Shown piece after piece: positions 1-5,569 of a stretch of 12,781 nucleotides of DNA (position 1 is its first letter; each line of letters begins with the position of its first letter). Made by a program: the position numbers and the translations under genes. The notes beneath the pieces were generated by a model that was not told the DNA's origin, did no database searches, and saw nothing but the letters and a program-made list of their open reading frames with translations. Origin of the DNA: JAEXNA01 sp050486105 (lineage in GTDB: Bacteria; Vulcanimicrobiota; Xenobia; Xenobiales; JADMJV01); NCBI GenBank assembly GCA_050486105.1, contig JBJHCR010000187.1, positions 1-12,781 on the forward strand. Reading direction: 5' to 3'.

Positions 1-1318
1 AGCCAGCACTGCCCTGGCCTTGTGGGTCGCGCATACCTACCTTATCCCAATGCTCACACATTCACCGCGCCTGGCCATTCAGAGCCCGGTGAAGGGCTGC
101 GGGAAGACTACTCTCATGACCCTGCTGGCCTTCCTGGTTGAGAAGCCATCACCATCTGCTTCCCCTTCGCCTGCAGCGCTCTTCCGCGAGGTTGAGGCGT
201 ACGCGCCAACGCTTCTCCTTGATGAGGTTGACGCTTGGATCAGAGACAACGAGGAGATCCGGGGGATCATCAACTCCGGCTTCTTCCGGCCGTTCGCCTT
301 CGTTACTAGGTGCGACGGTGACGATCACAAGGTCAAGCGGTTCAAGACCTTCGGCGCCATGGCCCTGGCCGGAATCGACCGCCTGCCACCAACTATTCAG
401 GATCGTTCGATTGTCATCTCTCTGAGGAAGAAGACCTCTAAAGACAGAGTGGACCGGGTTATCATGACTGAGGCCCTAGCCGAAGGCAAGGCGATGAAGC
501 CGAAGCTTTCGAGACTGGCTGACGACATCGGCGAGGAGCTAGAGAGGGCCGCTTCCAAGGCGTTTACTCCTCCAGAACTTGAGGACCGACCTGCCGACCT
601 TTGGCGCCCCCTCTTGGCCATTGCCGACCTGGCCGGAGGTGTTTGGCCGGTGAAGGGCCGGGAGGCTGCAGTCAAGCTCTCGGATACCGGGGACGATGAC
701 GATCCTAGCCTGATGCTTATCCGTGATGTCTATGACGCCTTCGATCGCCGGGGAGTGGATGCCATCAGAGCGGAGTTCCTCTTGGACGATCTTCTTGAAC
801 GCCCCGAAAGACCGTGGAAAGAGTTCAGCAGAGGGCGCCCCCTGAGCGCCAACAAGCTAGGGAGGATGCTGAAAGGGTTCGGGGTTCAGTCAAGAAGGAT
901 TGGATCGAGAAGTGACCAGAGCAGAGGCTATCACAGAGAAGACTTCTCCGACGCATTCTCTCGCTACATTTTTTTTCCTGACCCCCCGGAAAAATGTGTC
1001 AACGCGTCAACCAAAACGACCGAATCCCATAACGGTGCGGGTTCAAGCGTTGACAGAATGGTTGACGCGTTGACAGATTTGCAAGGCAAATGCGTCAACA
1101 CCAAAACGGGGCAAGAAGGACCTGTTGACGCAATTGGGGATCGAATGCGTCAATCTGTCAACCATTCTGTCAACACAAAAACGGCTTGGTTAAGCCATTC
1201 CGGGGAAAATGTTGACGCGTTGACACATTTTTCACCCCCTGCGAAAAATAAAAATATCGAATCTGTCAACCAAGACCCGAGACCCGAAGTGAAGACCTGG
1301 GGGAGGTTAGAGCTATGA
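1..1318 (+). CDS. DUF3631 replication-type ATPase, 5' partial
   Basis: The reading frame is open to the left window edge (first full codon at 2), so the N-terminus is missing and an apparent TTG start at 20 is not real. A Walker A motif SPVKGCGKTT is encoded at 83-112 and a Walker B-like TLLLDEVDAW at about 209-238. Downstream DRSIVISLRKK, a PLLAIADLAGGVWP helix and a C-terminal winged-helix-like part ending at RYIFF (about 970) follow the order of DUF3631 proteins. These are P-loop ATPases usually found next to primase or helicase domains in phages, plasmids and integrative elements. After residue 316 the protein becomes a low-complexity tail of VN/VD-(A)-S/L-T units encoded by the DNA repeat array at 989-1233. 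The stop overlaps the next start (ATGA at 1315). The role as replication ATPase is inferred from the family. I am sure of the fold, less so of the function. Confidence 0.85.
   Translation, partial: ASTALALWVAHTYLIPMLTHSPRLAIQSPVKGCGKTTLMTLLAFLVEKPSPSASPSPAALFREVEAYAPTLLLDEVDAWIRDNEEIRGIINSGFFRPFAFVTRCDGDDHKVKRFKTFGAMALAGIDRLPPTIQDRSIVISLRKKTSKDRVDRVIMTEALAEGKAMKPKLSRLADDIGEELERAASKAFTPPELEDRPADLWRPLLAIADLAGGVWPVKGREAAVKLSDTGDDDDPSLMLIRDVYDAFDRRGVDAIRAEFLLDDLLERPERPWKEFSRGRPLSANKLGRMLKGFGVQSRRIGSRSDQSRGYHREDFSDAFSRYIFFPDPPEKCVNASTKTTESHNGAGSSVDRMVDALTDLQGKCVNTKTGQEGPVDAIGDRMRQSVNHSVNTKTAWLSHSGENVDALTHFSPPAKNKNIESVNQDPRPEVKTWGRLEL
989..1233. repeat. Dyad-symmetric array of twelve TTGAC/GTCAA boxes
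   Basis: GTCAA boxes start at 998, 1006, 1094, 1149, 1157 and 1169; TTGAC boxes start at 1050, 1062, 1070, 1125, 1212 and 1220. Every box has an opposite-strand partner around one centre near 1111 (paired coordinates sum to 2222 or 2223). Perfect inverted repeats are 989-1011 with 1211-1233 (23 bp), 1049-1066 with 1157-1174 (18 bp) and 1091-1100 with 1123-1132 (10 bp). Sequence between the boxes is not symmetric, so this is not simply one long hairpin. A thirteenth box lies at 1265-1269, and an A/T-rich stretch at 1242-1262 follows the array. GTCAAC followed by an AAAACG block recurs at 1006, 1094 and 1169. The array is inside the DUF3631 reading frame. It resembles iteron origins placed inside initiator genes, such as lambda ori within O. 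Origin or partition-site function is inference. Confidence 0.85.
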
Positions 1319-1902
1319 CCCTTTATCAGACCGCCCTGGCCTTCATCCAGCAAGCCCAAGCCGATGGAGTTCACTTCATATCGTTCAGCCCGAAGCTCGA
1401 AGCCGAGGGACCGCCCGAAATTCTGGCCCGATGGGGAGCAGTGGCCCGCTATCTCCGGGAGCGAGCTGCCGCGCACCCTGCCCGCCCTGACATTGATGGA
1501 GCCATCGCCACGGCCGCAGAGGTGAAGCTGCCACCTTACGAACGCCGCCTGGTTCGCCGAATCGGTGACCCCGGCCGGTTTGTTTGGGTCAACTCGGACG
1601 CTTGGAAGTTTGGACGCCTGGAAGCTGTTGCTCCCGGCTTGGCCCTAGTCACGGTTCACCCTAACCCTGTTCTGCCCGCTGAACCAGTAGCCCGATGGAA
1701 AGCCCGCACAGAGAAGGCCCTGCCTTTCGGTGCGGGGTTGGTGGAGCTTGATGAGCTAGAGCAGGTCATCGCCTATGGGTTCTCCCGCATCATGGGGATT
1801 CAGCCAGAGCTGCCCGGGATTGAAGAGCTGACAACCGATCGCCCTGGCAACCAAAGGCCCTGGATTAGACCAGGGAGAGAAAGAGGAGAACTAGCAAAAT
1901 GA
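1315..1902 (+). CDS. Conserved-type hypothetical protein of the DUF3631 operon
   Basis: This is a 195-residue soluble protein with no signal peptide or membrane span. The ATG at 1315 overlaps the stop of the ATPase gene as ATGA and is preceded by GGGGGAGG near 1300, so translation is probably coupled. The N-terminal 60 residues are helical and rich in Ala, Arg and Pro. The middle (about residues 85-120) has alternating hydrophobic strands around RFVWVNSDAWKFGRLE and LALVTVHPNP. The C-terminus is charged and Pro/Arg-rich and may be disordered. I recognise no catalytic motif and do not assign a family. Its position between the ATPase and two paralogous genes suggests a replication or maintenance accessory of the element, by context only. 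Confidence 0.75.
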   Translation: MTLYQTALAFIQQAQADGVHFISFSPKLEAEGPPEILARWGAVARYLRERAAAHPARPDIDGAIATAAEVKLPPYERRLVRRIGDPGRFVWVNSDAWKFGRLEAVAPGLALVTVHPNPVLPAEPVARWKARTEKALPFGAGLVELDELEQVIAYGFSRIMGIQPELPGIEELTTDRPGNQRPWIRPGRERGELAK

Positions 1903-2468
1903 ATAACTATTGGAACGAAGCCATCGCCAGAGCCAACCGCCTGGCCGCTGCCCTCAAGTGCAACATCCGAGAGTCCTACCAGGTTTTTAGCGGGACGGCC
2001 GCTGACCATTTACTGTGCCGGCTGATCGGTGGGAGGCCCTGCGTCCGCGTCCACCCCGCCAATGTCCAGGGACACCACAGAGCGCCGGACTGCCCCGCGA
2101 GAGGTCGACCTGTACAGCTAGACCACGTTGCCGTCTTTCGCCGGGGACGAAAGGCAGTGGCCATTTCGAACGAGCCATACTTCTTGCCGGACGGCTACGA
2201 GAGCGAGCTAGACCGCTACTGCAAAGCGAACGGTCTGCTCTGGAGGCGCACTGACTCAGTAGGCACCTGGAACCCCTTGCAGACCAAAGCCATGCTCATC
2301 TGGAGAGCTGACACCCCCGACCTGGAGGCCCTGCTTGACCAGGTGGACGCCAACTTCGACCGGGAGGCCATGAGGGCCACCATGGAAGCCTGGCGAGCTG
2401 AGCAGGCTGCAGAGCGAAATAGGCAAGAGGCCCAGAGAGAAAGATGGAGGCTGAAGCACTGTGGCTAG
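1899..2468 (+). CDS. Hypothetical protein, first of two tandem paralogues
   Basis: This 189-residue protein starts at an ATG that overlaps the previous stop (ATGA at 1899-1902), with AGAGGAG at 1882-1888. It aligns over most of its length with the product of the next gene. Shared blocks include CRLIGGRPC against CRLVGGKAC, and NEPYFLPDGYESELDRYC against NEPYILPESYEADLDRYC, then a WRADT motif. This copy alone carries a charged, probably helical C-terminal tail of about 35 residues rich in Glu, Arg and Gln. Conserved cysteines and His-Pro near residues 41-52 could bind metal, but the pattern is not a classical zinc ribbon. I do not recognise the family. Confidence 0.78.
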   Translation: MNNYWNEAIARANRLAAALKCNIRESYQVFSGTAADHLLCRLIGGRPCVRVHPANVQGHHRAPDCPARGRPVQLDHVAVFRRGRKAVAISNEPYFLPDGYESELDRYCKANGLLWRRTDSVGTWNPLQTKAMLIWRADTPDLEALLDQVDANFDREAMRATMEAWRAEQAAERNRQEAQRERWRLKHCG

Positions 2469-2946
2469 TCCGAATGCAAAGTGCCAATTCCCTGAGCCAA
2501 GGGAAAGACTAGCAGCCATCGCTCGAGCCTTAGACTGCAGGCTATGCGCCAAGGGCCCGGTGTTCAGCGGAGTCGGGGCCGTTGGCCGTCTGTGCCGTCT
2601 TGTTGGAGGGAAGGCGTGCGATCGCAACCATCCAAGCGTAGCGTTTGTTTGGTGCCCGGCTCATGGATTTCCCATCACCCTGAACAACGTCTCGGTTCTG
2701 AAACGGCAACGAAAGACCGTAGCCATCATCAATGAGCCCTATATCCTGCCGGAAAGCTATGAAGCCGACCTTGACCGCTACTGCATCAAGCATGAGCTGA
2801 GATGGAAGCGCTCTGACTCCTTAGCAGCCTGGAGCCCTGGGCACACCCTGCCCATCATCATCTGGAGAGCGGACACCGAAGGCTTTGAGTGCCGACTTTC
2901 GGAGCTGCTTGGAGCAAGCGAAGCAACTGCCACCAAGCGCTCTTAG
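2461..2946 (+). CDS. Hypothetical protein, second of two tandem paralogues
   Basis: This 161-residue protein starts at GTG 2461, eight bases before the previous gene ends, with a GGAGG about 11 bases upstream. It is a diverged copy of the gene before it, with similarity from the CRLxGG region to the WRADT motif. It lacks the charged C-terminal tail of its partner and has extra cysteines (C8, C27, C30, C65), including CRLC and WCPAH. Gain of cysteines in one copy suggests the two products have separated in role or form a heteromer. It is the last gene of the overlapping operon, and a non-coding stretch of 379 bases follows. Function unknown. Confidence 0.75.
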   Translation: MASPNAKCQFPEPRERLAAIARALDCRLCAKGPVFSGVGAVGRLCRLVGGKACDRNHPSVAFVWCPAHGFPITLNNVSVLKRQRKTVAIINEPYILPESYEADLDRYCIKHELRWKRSDSLAAWSPGHTLPIIIWRADTEGFECRLSELLGASEATATKRS

Positions 2947-3325
2947 TCACCACATAATGAAGACTGCAAGCACATACTGTGCATAGTACAAACGGACCCC
3001 GAAATTCAAAACCGATTTTCGAGGCCACCAGAGGCCTTTTAAGAGGCTTGAACGGAAATTTCGAGAGGTGGCAAAGGGCTCTGCCGTTCAGCAGGGCCTG
3101 ACGAAGCCGGGCAAACCCAGGGGGAGGGTCTGTCCGGTCCCAGAGGATTTCGATTTTCGAGTGAAGCCGACTATTAGGATGCGAAACCCCAATAAAAAAG
3201 AAAAAAGCCTCGATTTGTGAAAAAATGGATGCCATTTTTGAAGCTTCCACGAACCCCGAAATCCCCCATATTGAGCCCTGGGTCCGAACTAAAGGGCATC
3301 GGTTCGGCTTTCTGGTAAGAGTCCA
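2947..3325. other. Non-coding stretch with short repeats and an A-rich island
   Basis: No convincing gene is seen. The minus-strand open frame here is unlike a protein (runs of Phe and no family features) and covers the end of the paralogue gene. CGATTTTCGAG occurs at 3013-3023 and 3151-3161, and ACCCCGAAAT at 2996-3005 and 3253-3262. A run of A-rich sequence occupies 3190-3225, ending in a perfect inverted repeat AAAAATGG/CCATTTTT (3221-3228 and 3232-3239, 3-base loop). The stretch must contain the promoter of the gene at 3326, but I cannot place -35 and -10 boxes with confidence. Confidence 0.6.
3022..3040 (+). terminator. Weak intrinsic terminator after the ATPase operon
   Basis: AGGCC (3022-3026), a 6-base loop and GGCCT (3033-3037) are followed by TTT. 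The stem has only five pairs and the T run is short, so it may be inefficient. It is placed 76 bases after the last stop of the operon. Confidence 0.35.
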
Positions 3326-3868
3326 ATGATGAAGAAGTCCTACTCGTTTGATGTTGAGGCCATCGTTTACCCGAGTCAGTTCAACCCCGCCCCCCGCAGG
3401 AATCCTGTTGAGGCCGTGGAGATCGCTGCCGACTTCCAAGCCAGGCCGGGCTTCGACCGGGATCGGTATTGTCTGATGTGCGAGCAGTGGGACAAGCCTC
3501 TATCCCGCAACGGCAGCAACTCCCGCCGCCCCCCTGGCACCATGGAGCGAGAAGCCTGCAACGGATGTGTTCTATCGTTCCTCGATGAGGACACGGAGCG
3601 GACCAGGGCCGTCCGGGACCGGCTGTTCACCGATTACGCTGAAGCAAGGTCCAATCTTCAAGAGCACGAGATGCAAAAGCTTCAGGCCCAAAGCGCAACG
3701 GACAAGAACGCCTGGAGACTCCGGCACGCGACTCTCAAGAGAGATCTTGAGCGAGCTGCCGGAGCTTGCAACCTTGCCGGGTTCGATCCATCCAGATGGA
3801 AGCGACGAAGAAAGAAGCAAGGGGAGCTGGCAGAGGGTCAAGGCCCTGGCCGATTCCATCAGGCTTGA
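3326..3868 (+). CDS. Small CxxC/CxxC putative zinc-binding protein
   Basis: This is a 180-residue soluble protein. Two CxxC knuckles are visible, CLMC at residues 49-52 and CNGC at 78-81, separated by 25 residues, as in zinc-ribbon folds. The second half (about 85-155) is highly charged and predicted helical by eye, and the C-terminus carries a basic RWKRRRKKQ patch suited to nucleic-acid contact. Two ATG codons are adjacent at 3326 and 3329, and the ribosome binding site (GTAAGAG) is weak, so the start could be either. It stands alone between two non-coding stretches. A DNA- or RNA-binding accessory role is plausible from the motifs, but I recognise no named family. Confidence 0.7.
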   Translation: MMKKSYSFDVEAIVYPSQFNPAPRRNPVEAVEIAADFQARPGFDRDRYCLMCEQWDKPLSRNGSNSRRPPGTMEREACNGCVLSFLDEDTERTRAVRDRLFTDYAEARSNLQEHEMQKLQAQSATDKNAWRLRHATLKRDLERAAGACNLAGFDPSRWKRRRKKQGELAEGQGPGRFHQA

Positions 3869-3915
3869 AGCGAATGAACAGGCCAAGCCATAGGCCACCG
3901 GCCAGACCCAAGCCC

Positions 3916-3944
3916 TTCATGTTCCTTGCCAAGCATGGTAAACT
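3916..3944 (+). promoter_or_regulatory. Candidate promoter of the plus-strand structured RNA
   Basis: TTCATG (3916-3921) and TAAACT (3939-3944) are 17 bases apart. The expected transcript start near 3951 coincides with the first base of the outer stem of the RNA candidate. Both boxes are only partial matches to the consensus, so this is weak on its own. Confidence 0.3.
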
Positions 3945-3957
3945 TCAGTTAAGCCGA

Positions 3958-3997
3958 CAAGAAACAGGAAGAGCCTCTAGCGTGAACTAGAGGCTCT
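3958..3997 (-). terminator. Minus-strand intrinsic terminator after the small peptide gene
   Basis: Read on the minus strand, an 11-pair stem (AGAGCCTCTAG with its complement, loop of 6) is followed by TCCTGTTTCTTG. On the plus strand the same hairpin is followed by CGCAGGG, so it can only end minus-strand transcripts. It would place the 3' end of the peptide mRNA near 3958. Confidence 0.55.
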
Positions 3998-4059
3998 CGC
4001 AGGGACTACGGTCTCCCTGGTTTGCGTCGGCTAGGGTGACCTGCTACGAACAACAGGTG

Positions 4060-4092
4060 AAAGCTCGGCCAACGCGCCGGGCTTTACTTTTT
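4060..4092 (+). terminator. Plus-strand intrinsic terminator
   Basis: AAAGCTCGGC (4060-4069) pairs with GCCGGGCTTT (4076-4085) with a single G-T pair and a 6-base loop, followed by ACTTTTTG. This is a standard rho-independent terminator on the plus strand. It faces and slightly overlaps the end of the minus-strand peptide gene. Confidence 0.75.
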
Positions 4093-4176
4093 GAGGGCTA
4101 CCAGTCCAAGGACCAGGACAGCCAGGAACAACGCGGAGCAGAACACTGCAACCGCGACGGACCCGAAAGCCTCCAT
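4084..4176 (-). CDS. 30-residue single-span membrane peptide, toxin-like
   Basis: The frame runs from ATG (4176-4174) to TAA (4086-4084) and encodes 30 residues. They begin MEAFGSVAVAVFCSALF and end LGLVALKK: one continuous hydrophobic span of about 22 residues closed by two lysines. A perfect AAGGAGG lies at 4183-4189 with 6-base spacing, which is rare by chance. Size, single span and C-terminal lysines match small type I toxins and holin-like toxins such as Fst and TxpA, known from the literature to act at the membrane. The mRNA would end at a terminator near 3958 and overlap a convergent plus-strand RNA by about 135 bases, as in the par (Fst) and txpA/RatA systems. I cannot exclude another role for a small membrane protein. 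No sequence homologue is claimed. Confidence 0.65.
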   Translation of the reverse strand: MEAFGSVAVAVFCSALFLAVLVLGLVALKK

Positions 4177-4182
4177 GGCCTT

Positions 4183-4189
4183 CCTCCTT
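4183..4189 (-). promoter_or_regulatory. Consensus Shine-Dalgarno of the small peptide gene
   Basis: AAGGAGG on the minus strand, six bases before the ATG at 4176. It is as good as the recombinase site at 4882-4888, and it is the main reason to believe the 30-residue frame is translated. Confidence 0.7.
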
Positions 4190-4205
4190 CCCCGAACGCA
4201 AGGCA

Positions 4206-4286
4206 CAAGACCCAAGAGCGACCGCAGGCACCGGGTACCCACGAAGTGGGTGTGGCTCCTCACCCCTTAAAGGGTCCTGGGTCTTG
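4206..4286 (-). promoter_or_regulatory. Structured leader of the small peptide mRNA
   Basis: CAAGACCCA (4206-4214) pairs perfectly with TGGGTCTTG (4278-4286). Inside lie a hairpin ACCCAC/GTGGGT (4237-4242 with 4246-4251, loop GAA) and a CCCT/AGGG hairpin (4264-4267 with 4271-4274). On the minus strand this multibranch fold ends 17 bases before the Shine-Dalgarno of the peptide gene. Compact 5' leaders that limit ribosome access are typical of type I toxin mRNAs; that role is inferred here. I found no clear minus-strand promoter upstream of it. Confidence 0.45.
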
Positions 4287-4611
4287 CTGCTCGGTCGGGA
4301 TTTGGAAAAGCCTCCGAAGAAGCTCCTCCAAAAACAGACCAAGCCGCCAAGCGAAACGGGAAAGCCCATGCTCACATGTACCCTACCCCTTGAGGTTCTC
4401 CCTGGTCGAAGAAGGTGTCTCGAGACCTCTCCAGGCTGACCCATCACCATGAAGGTGAACACAGCCACGGATGGAGGCTAGGCTGTCAAGGAATCCTTTA
4501 CAACTGAACACCCTGGCTGAAGCCCCAACCTTCTCCGTTTTGGAAATCGTTCACCACCGACCGCCTTGACCGGACCTTTACCGGGTGCCACGGCCGGAAA
4601 AGATTCTCTTG
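4287..4611. other. Non-coding stretch, little recognised
   Basis: Open frames crossing this part on either strand have no protein-like features. I see a perfect 10-base palindrome GTCTCGAGAC (4417-4426) and a stem ACAGCC/GGCTGT (4461-4466 with 4481-4486), nothing more that I can support. Confidence 0.4.
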
Positions 4612-4697
4612 GGTGTGATGAAACCTAGGGTTCCAAGGTGTCATTACACCCATGCTCCCGAAATCGGGAATATGGTTTGCCTAGGTGTCATTACACC
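4612..4697. repeat. Three 18-bp dyad sites upstream of the recombinase
   Basis: CCTAGGTGTCATTACACC occurs at 4680-4697. It recurs with one change at 4633-4650 and, in reverse orientation with two changes, at 4612-4629. The core GTGTCATTACAC is an interrupted dyad GTGTnnnnACAC, perfect in the two right-hand copies. Centres are about 25 and 47 bases apart. The same core recurs over the recombinase promoter. The sites may be operators for a dimeric repressor or sub-sites for the recombinase. Confidence 0.7.
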
Positions 4698-4834
4698 CCA
4701 GGAGCTGCCCCTGAGATTTTCTGCAAACCTTACTAGGACCCAACCAGGCCAACTTTGCAGGCTCAGAGAGGGTCACTTTCTTTCAGCCCTGGTAACCCGA
4801 TTTATCAAAACCGTTCCCTTTTGTTAAGAACCTC

Positions 4835-4863
4835 TTGCAGTGTAAATACACTTAGGATATACT
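4835..4863 (+). promoter_or_regulatory. Sigma70-type promoter of the recombinase operon
   Basis: TTGCAG (4835-4840) and TATACT (4858-4863) are 17 bases apart, a near-consensus promoter. Transcription should begin near 4870. Two dyads of the GTGTnnnnACAC family lie over it (4839-4852 and 4866-4881), so binding would block RNA polymerase. A perfect AAGGAGG ribosome site follows at 4882-4888, nine bases before the recombinase ATG. Confidence 0.7.
4839..4852. promoter_or_regulatory. Operator-like dyad in the promoter spacer
   Basis: AGTGTAAATACACT is a perfect interrupted dyad. It overlaps the last bases of the -35 box and fills most of the spacer, a usual place for repressor binding. Confidence 0.55.
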
Positions 4864-4865
4864 GA

Positions 4866-4881
4866 GAGTGTAAAGACACTC
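4866..4881. promoter_or_regulatory. Operator-like dyad over the transcription start
   Basis: GAGTGTAAAGACACTC is a perfect interrupted dyad centred 28 bases after the one in the promoter spacer. Its core GTGTAAAGACAC differs by one base from the reverse complement of the upstream core GTGTCATTACAC. Confidence 0.55.
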
Positions 4882-4897
4882 AAGGAGGCAAGGGCAA

Positions 4898-5569
4898 ATG
4901 AAAGTTATCGGGTACATCAGAGTTAGCACCGAAGAGCAAGCAAGCGGAGGCTTCTCCCTCGCTGCACAGCAGGCCAAGCTAGAGCAGTATGCCGCTCTCT
5001 ATGACCTGGAGCTTATCGCCGTCAAGGTGGATGCCGGCGTTTCAGCCAAGACCACGAACCGCCCCGCCCTTCAGGAGGCCCTGGCCGCTCTCGATGCCGG
5101 TGAAGCCGAAGGAATGCTCATCGCCAAGCTTGACCGCCTGACCCGTTCGGTCAAGGACCTCGGCTCTTTGCTCGAAGGCTACTTCGCTTCCCGCTTCGCC
5201 CTTCTCTCCGTGGCTGACCAGATAGACACTTCCACGGCAGCAGGCCGCCTGGTTCTGAACGTTTTGACCTCGGTAGCCCAATGGGAGCGGGAAGCCATCG
5301 GTGAGAGAACCTCTGCTGCCCTTCAGCATAAGATTTCCAACGGGGAGCACGTTGGGGCCCCTGGTCTTGGCTTCGACCTGGTTGCCGGTGAGAAGGTGGC
5401 CAACGGTGAGGAGCTAGAGACCCTTGCCCGCATCAAGGCCCTTCGCGCCGAAGGTCTCACTTATCAAGCCATCGCTTCCGCCCTGACCGCCGAAGGATTC
5501 AAAACGAAGAGAGGTGGCTCTTGGTATCCTGCGACCGTGGCCCGGTACGCGAAGGCCCAAGGGCTATGA
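4898..5569 (+). CDS. Small serine recombinase (resolvase/invertase family)
   Basis: This 223-residue protein begins GYIRVSTEEQ: Arg8 and the nucleophile Ser10 are in the expected places. KLDRLTRS follows (Asp79, Arg80, Arg83), and the long helix E starts near WEREAIGERT (128-137). The C-terminal part (about 172-217) is a small helix-turn-helix-like domain with GLTYQAIASALTAEG. The length fits resolvases and invertases (about 180-220 residues), not large serine integrases. Such enzymes cut and rejoin paired sites through a Ser-DNA link, resolving dimers or inverting segments. It has the strongest promoter and ribosome site in the window and heads an overlapping three-gene operon. Candidate target or operator sites lie just upstream (4612-4881). 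Another recombinase may have carried out the integration at the tRNA. Confidence 0.93.
   Translation: MKVIGYIRVSTEEQASGGFSLAAQQAKLEQYAALYDLELIAVKVDAGVSAKTTNRPALQEALAALDAGEAEGMLIAKLDRLTRSVKDLGSLLEGYFASRFALLSVADQIDTSTAAGRLVLNVLTSVAQWEREAIGERTSAALQHKISNGEHVGAPGLGFDLVAGEKVANGEELETLARIKALRAEGLTYQAIASALTAEGFKTKRGGSWYPATVARYAKAQGL

Larger units (their letters stand above)
3950..4092 (+). ncRNA. Candidate structured RNA, possibly antitoxin RNA
   Basis: The segment can fold as a three-way junction. The outer stem is AGCCGAC (3952-3958) with GTCGGCT (4026-4032). Arm 1 is 3970-3980 with 3987-3997 (11 perfect pairs). Arm 2 is 4000-4006 with 4011-4019, capped by a C(TACG)G tetraloop at 4007-4010 and containing two single-base bulges. 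A further hairpin ACCTG/CAGGT (4039-4043 with 4054-4058) and a strong intrinsic terminator (4060-4092) follow. No protein frame is convincing. The RNA would be complementary to the last three codons and the 3' untranslated part of the minus-strand peptide gene at 4084-4176. Stability and strand of the transcript need experiment; arm 1 may instead serve mainly as a minus-strand terminator. Confidence 0.5.

Noticed and set aside
2858..3439. Minus-strand open frame of 193 codons
   Set aside because: It overlaps two supported genes at its ends, and its translation (Phe runs from the A-rich island) is not protein-like.
4036..4452. Plus-strand open frame of 138 codons
   Set aside because: Pro/Ser/Arg-rich, no ribosome site, starts inside the structured RNA, passes through its terminator and lies over stem-loops.
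4031..4468. Minus-strand open frame of 145 codons
   Set aside because: It covers the small peptide gene in another frame, has no ribosome site or family features, and results from low stop-codon frequency in GC-rich DNA.
4449..4481. Ten-codon frame MKVNTATDGG
   Set aside because: No ribosome site and no promoter; probably chance.
4585..4827. Plus-strand open frame of 80 codons before the recombinase
   Set aside because: It is made of the operator repeats and promoter-proximal sequence; weak start, no ribosome site.
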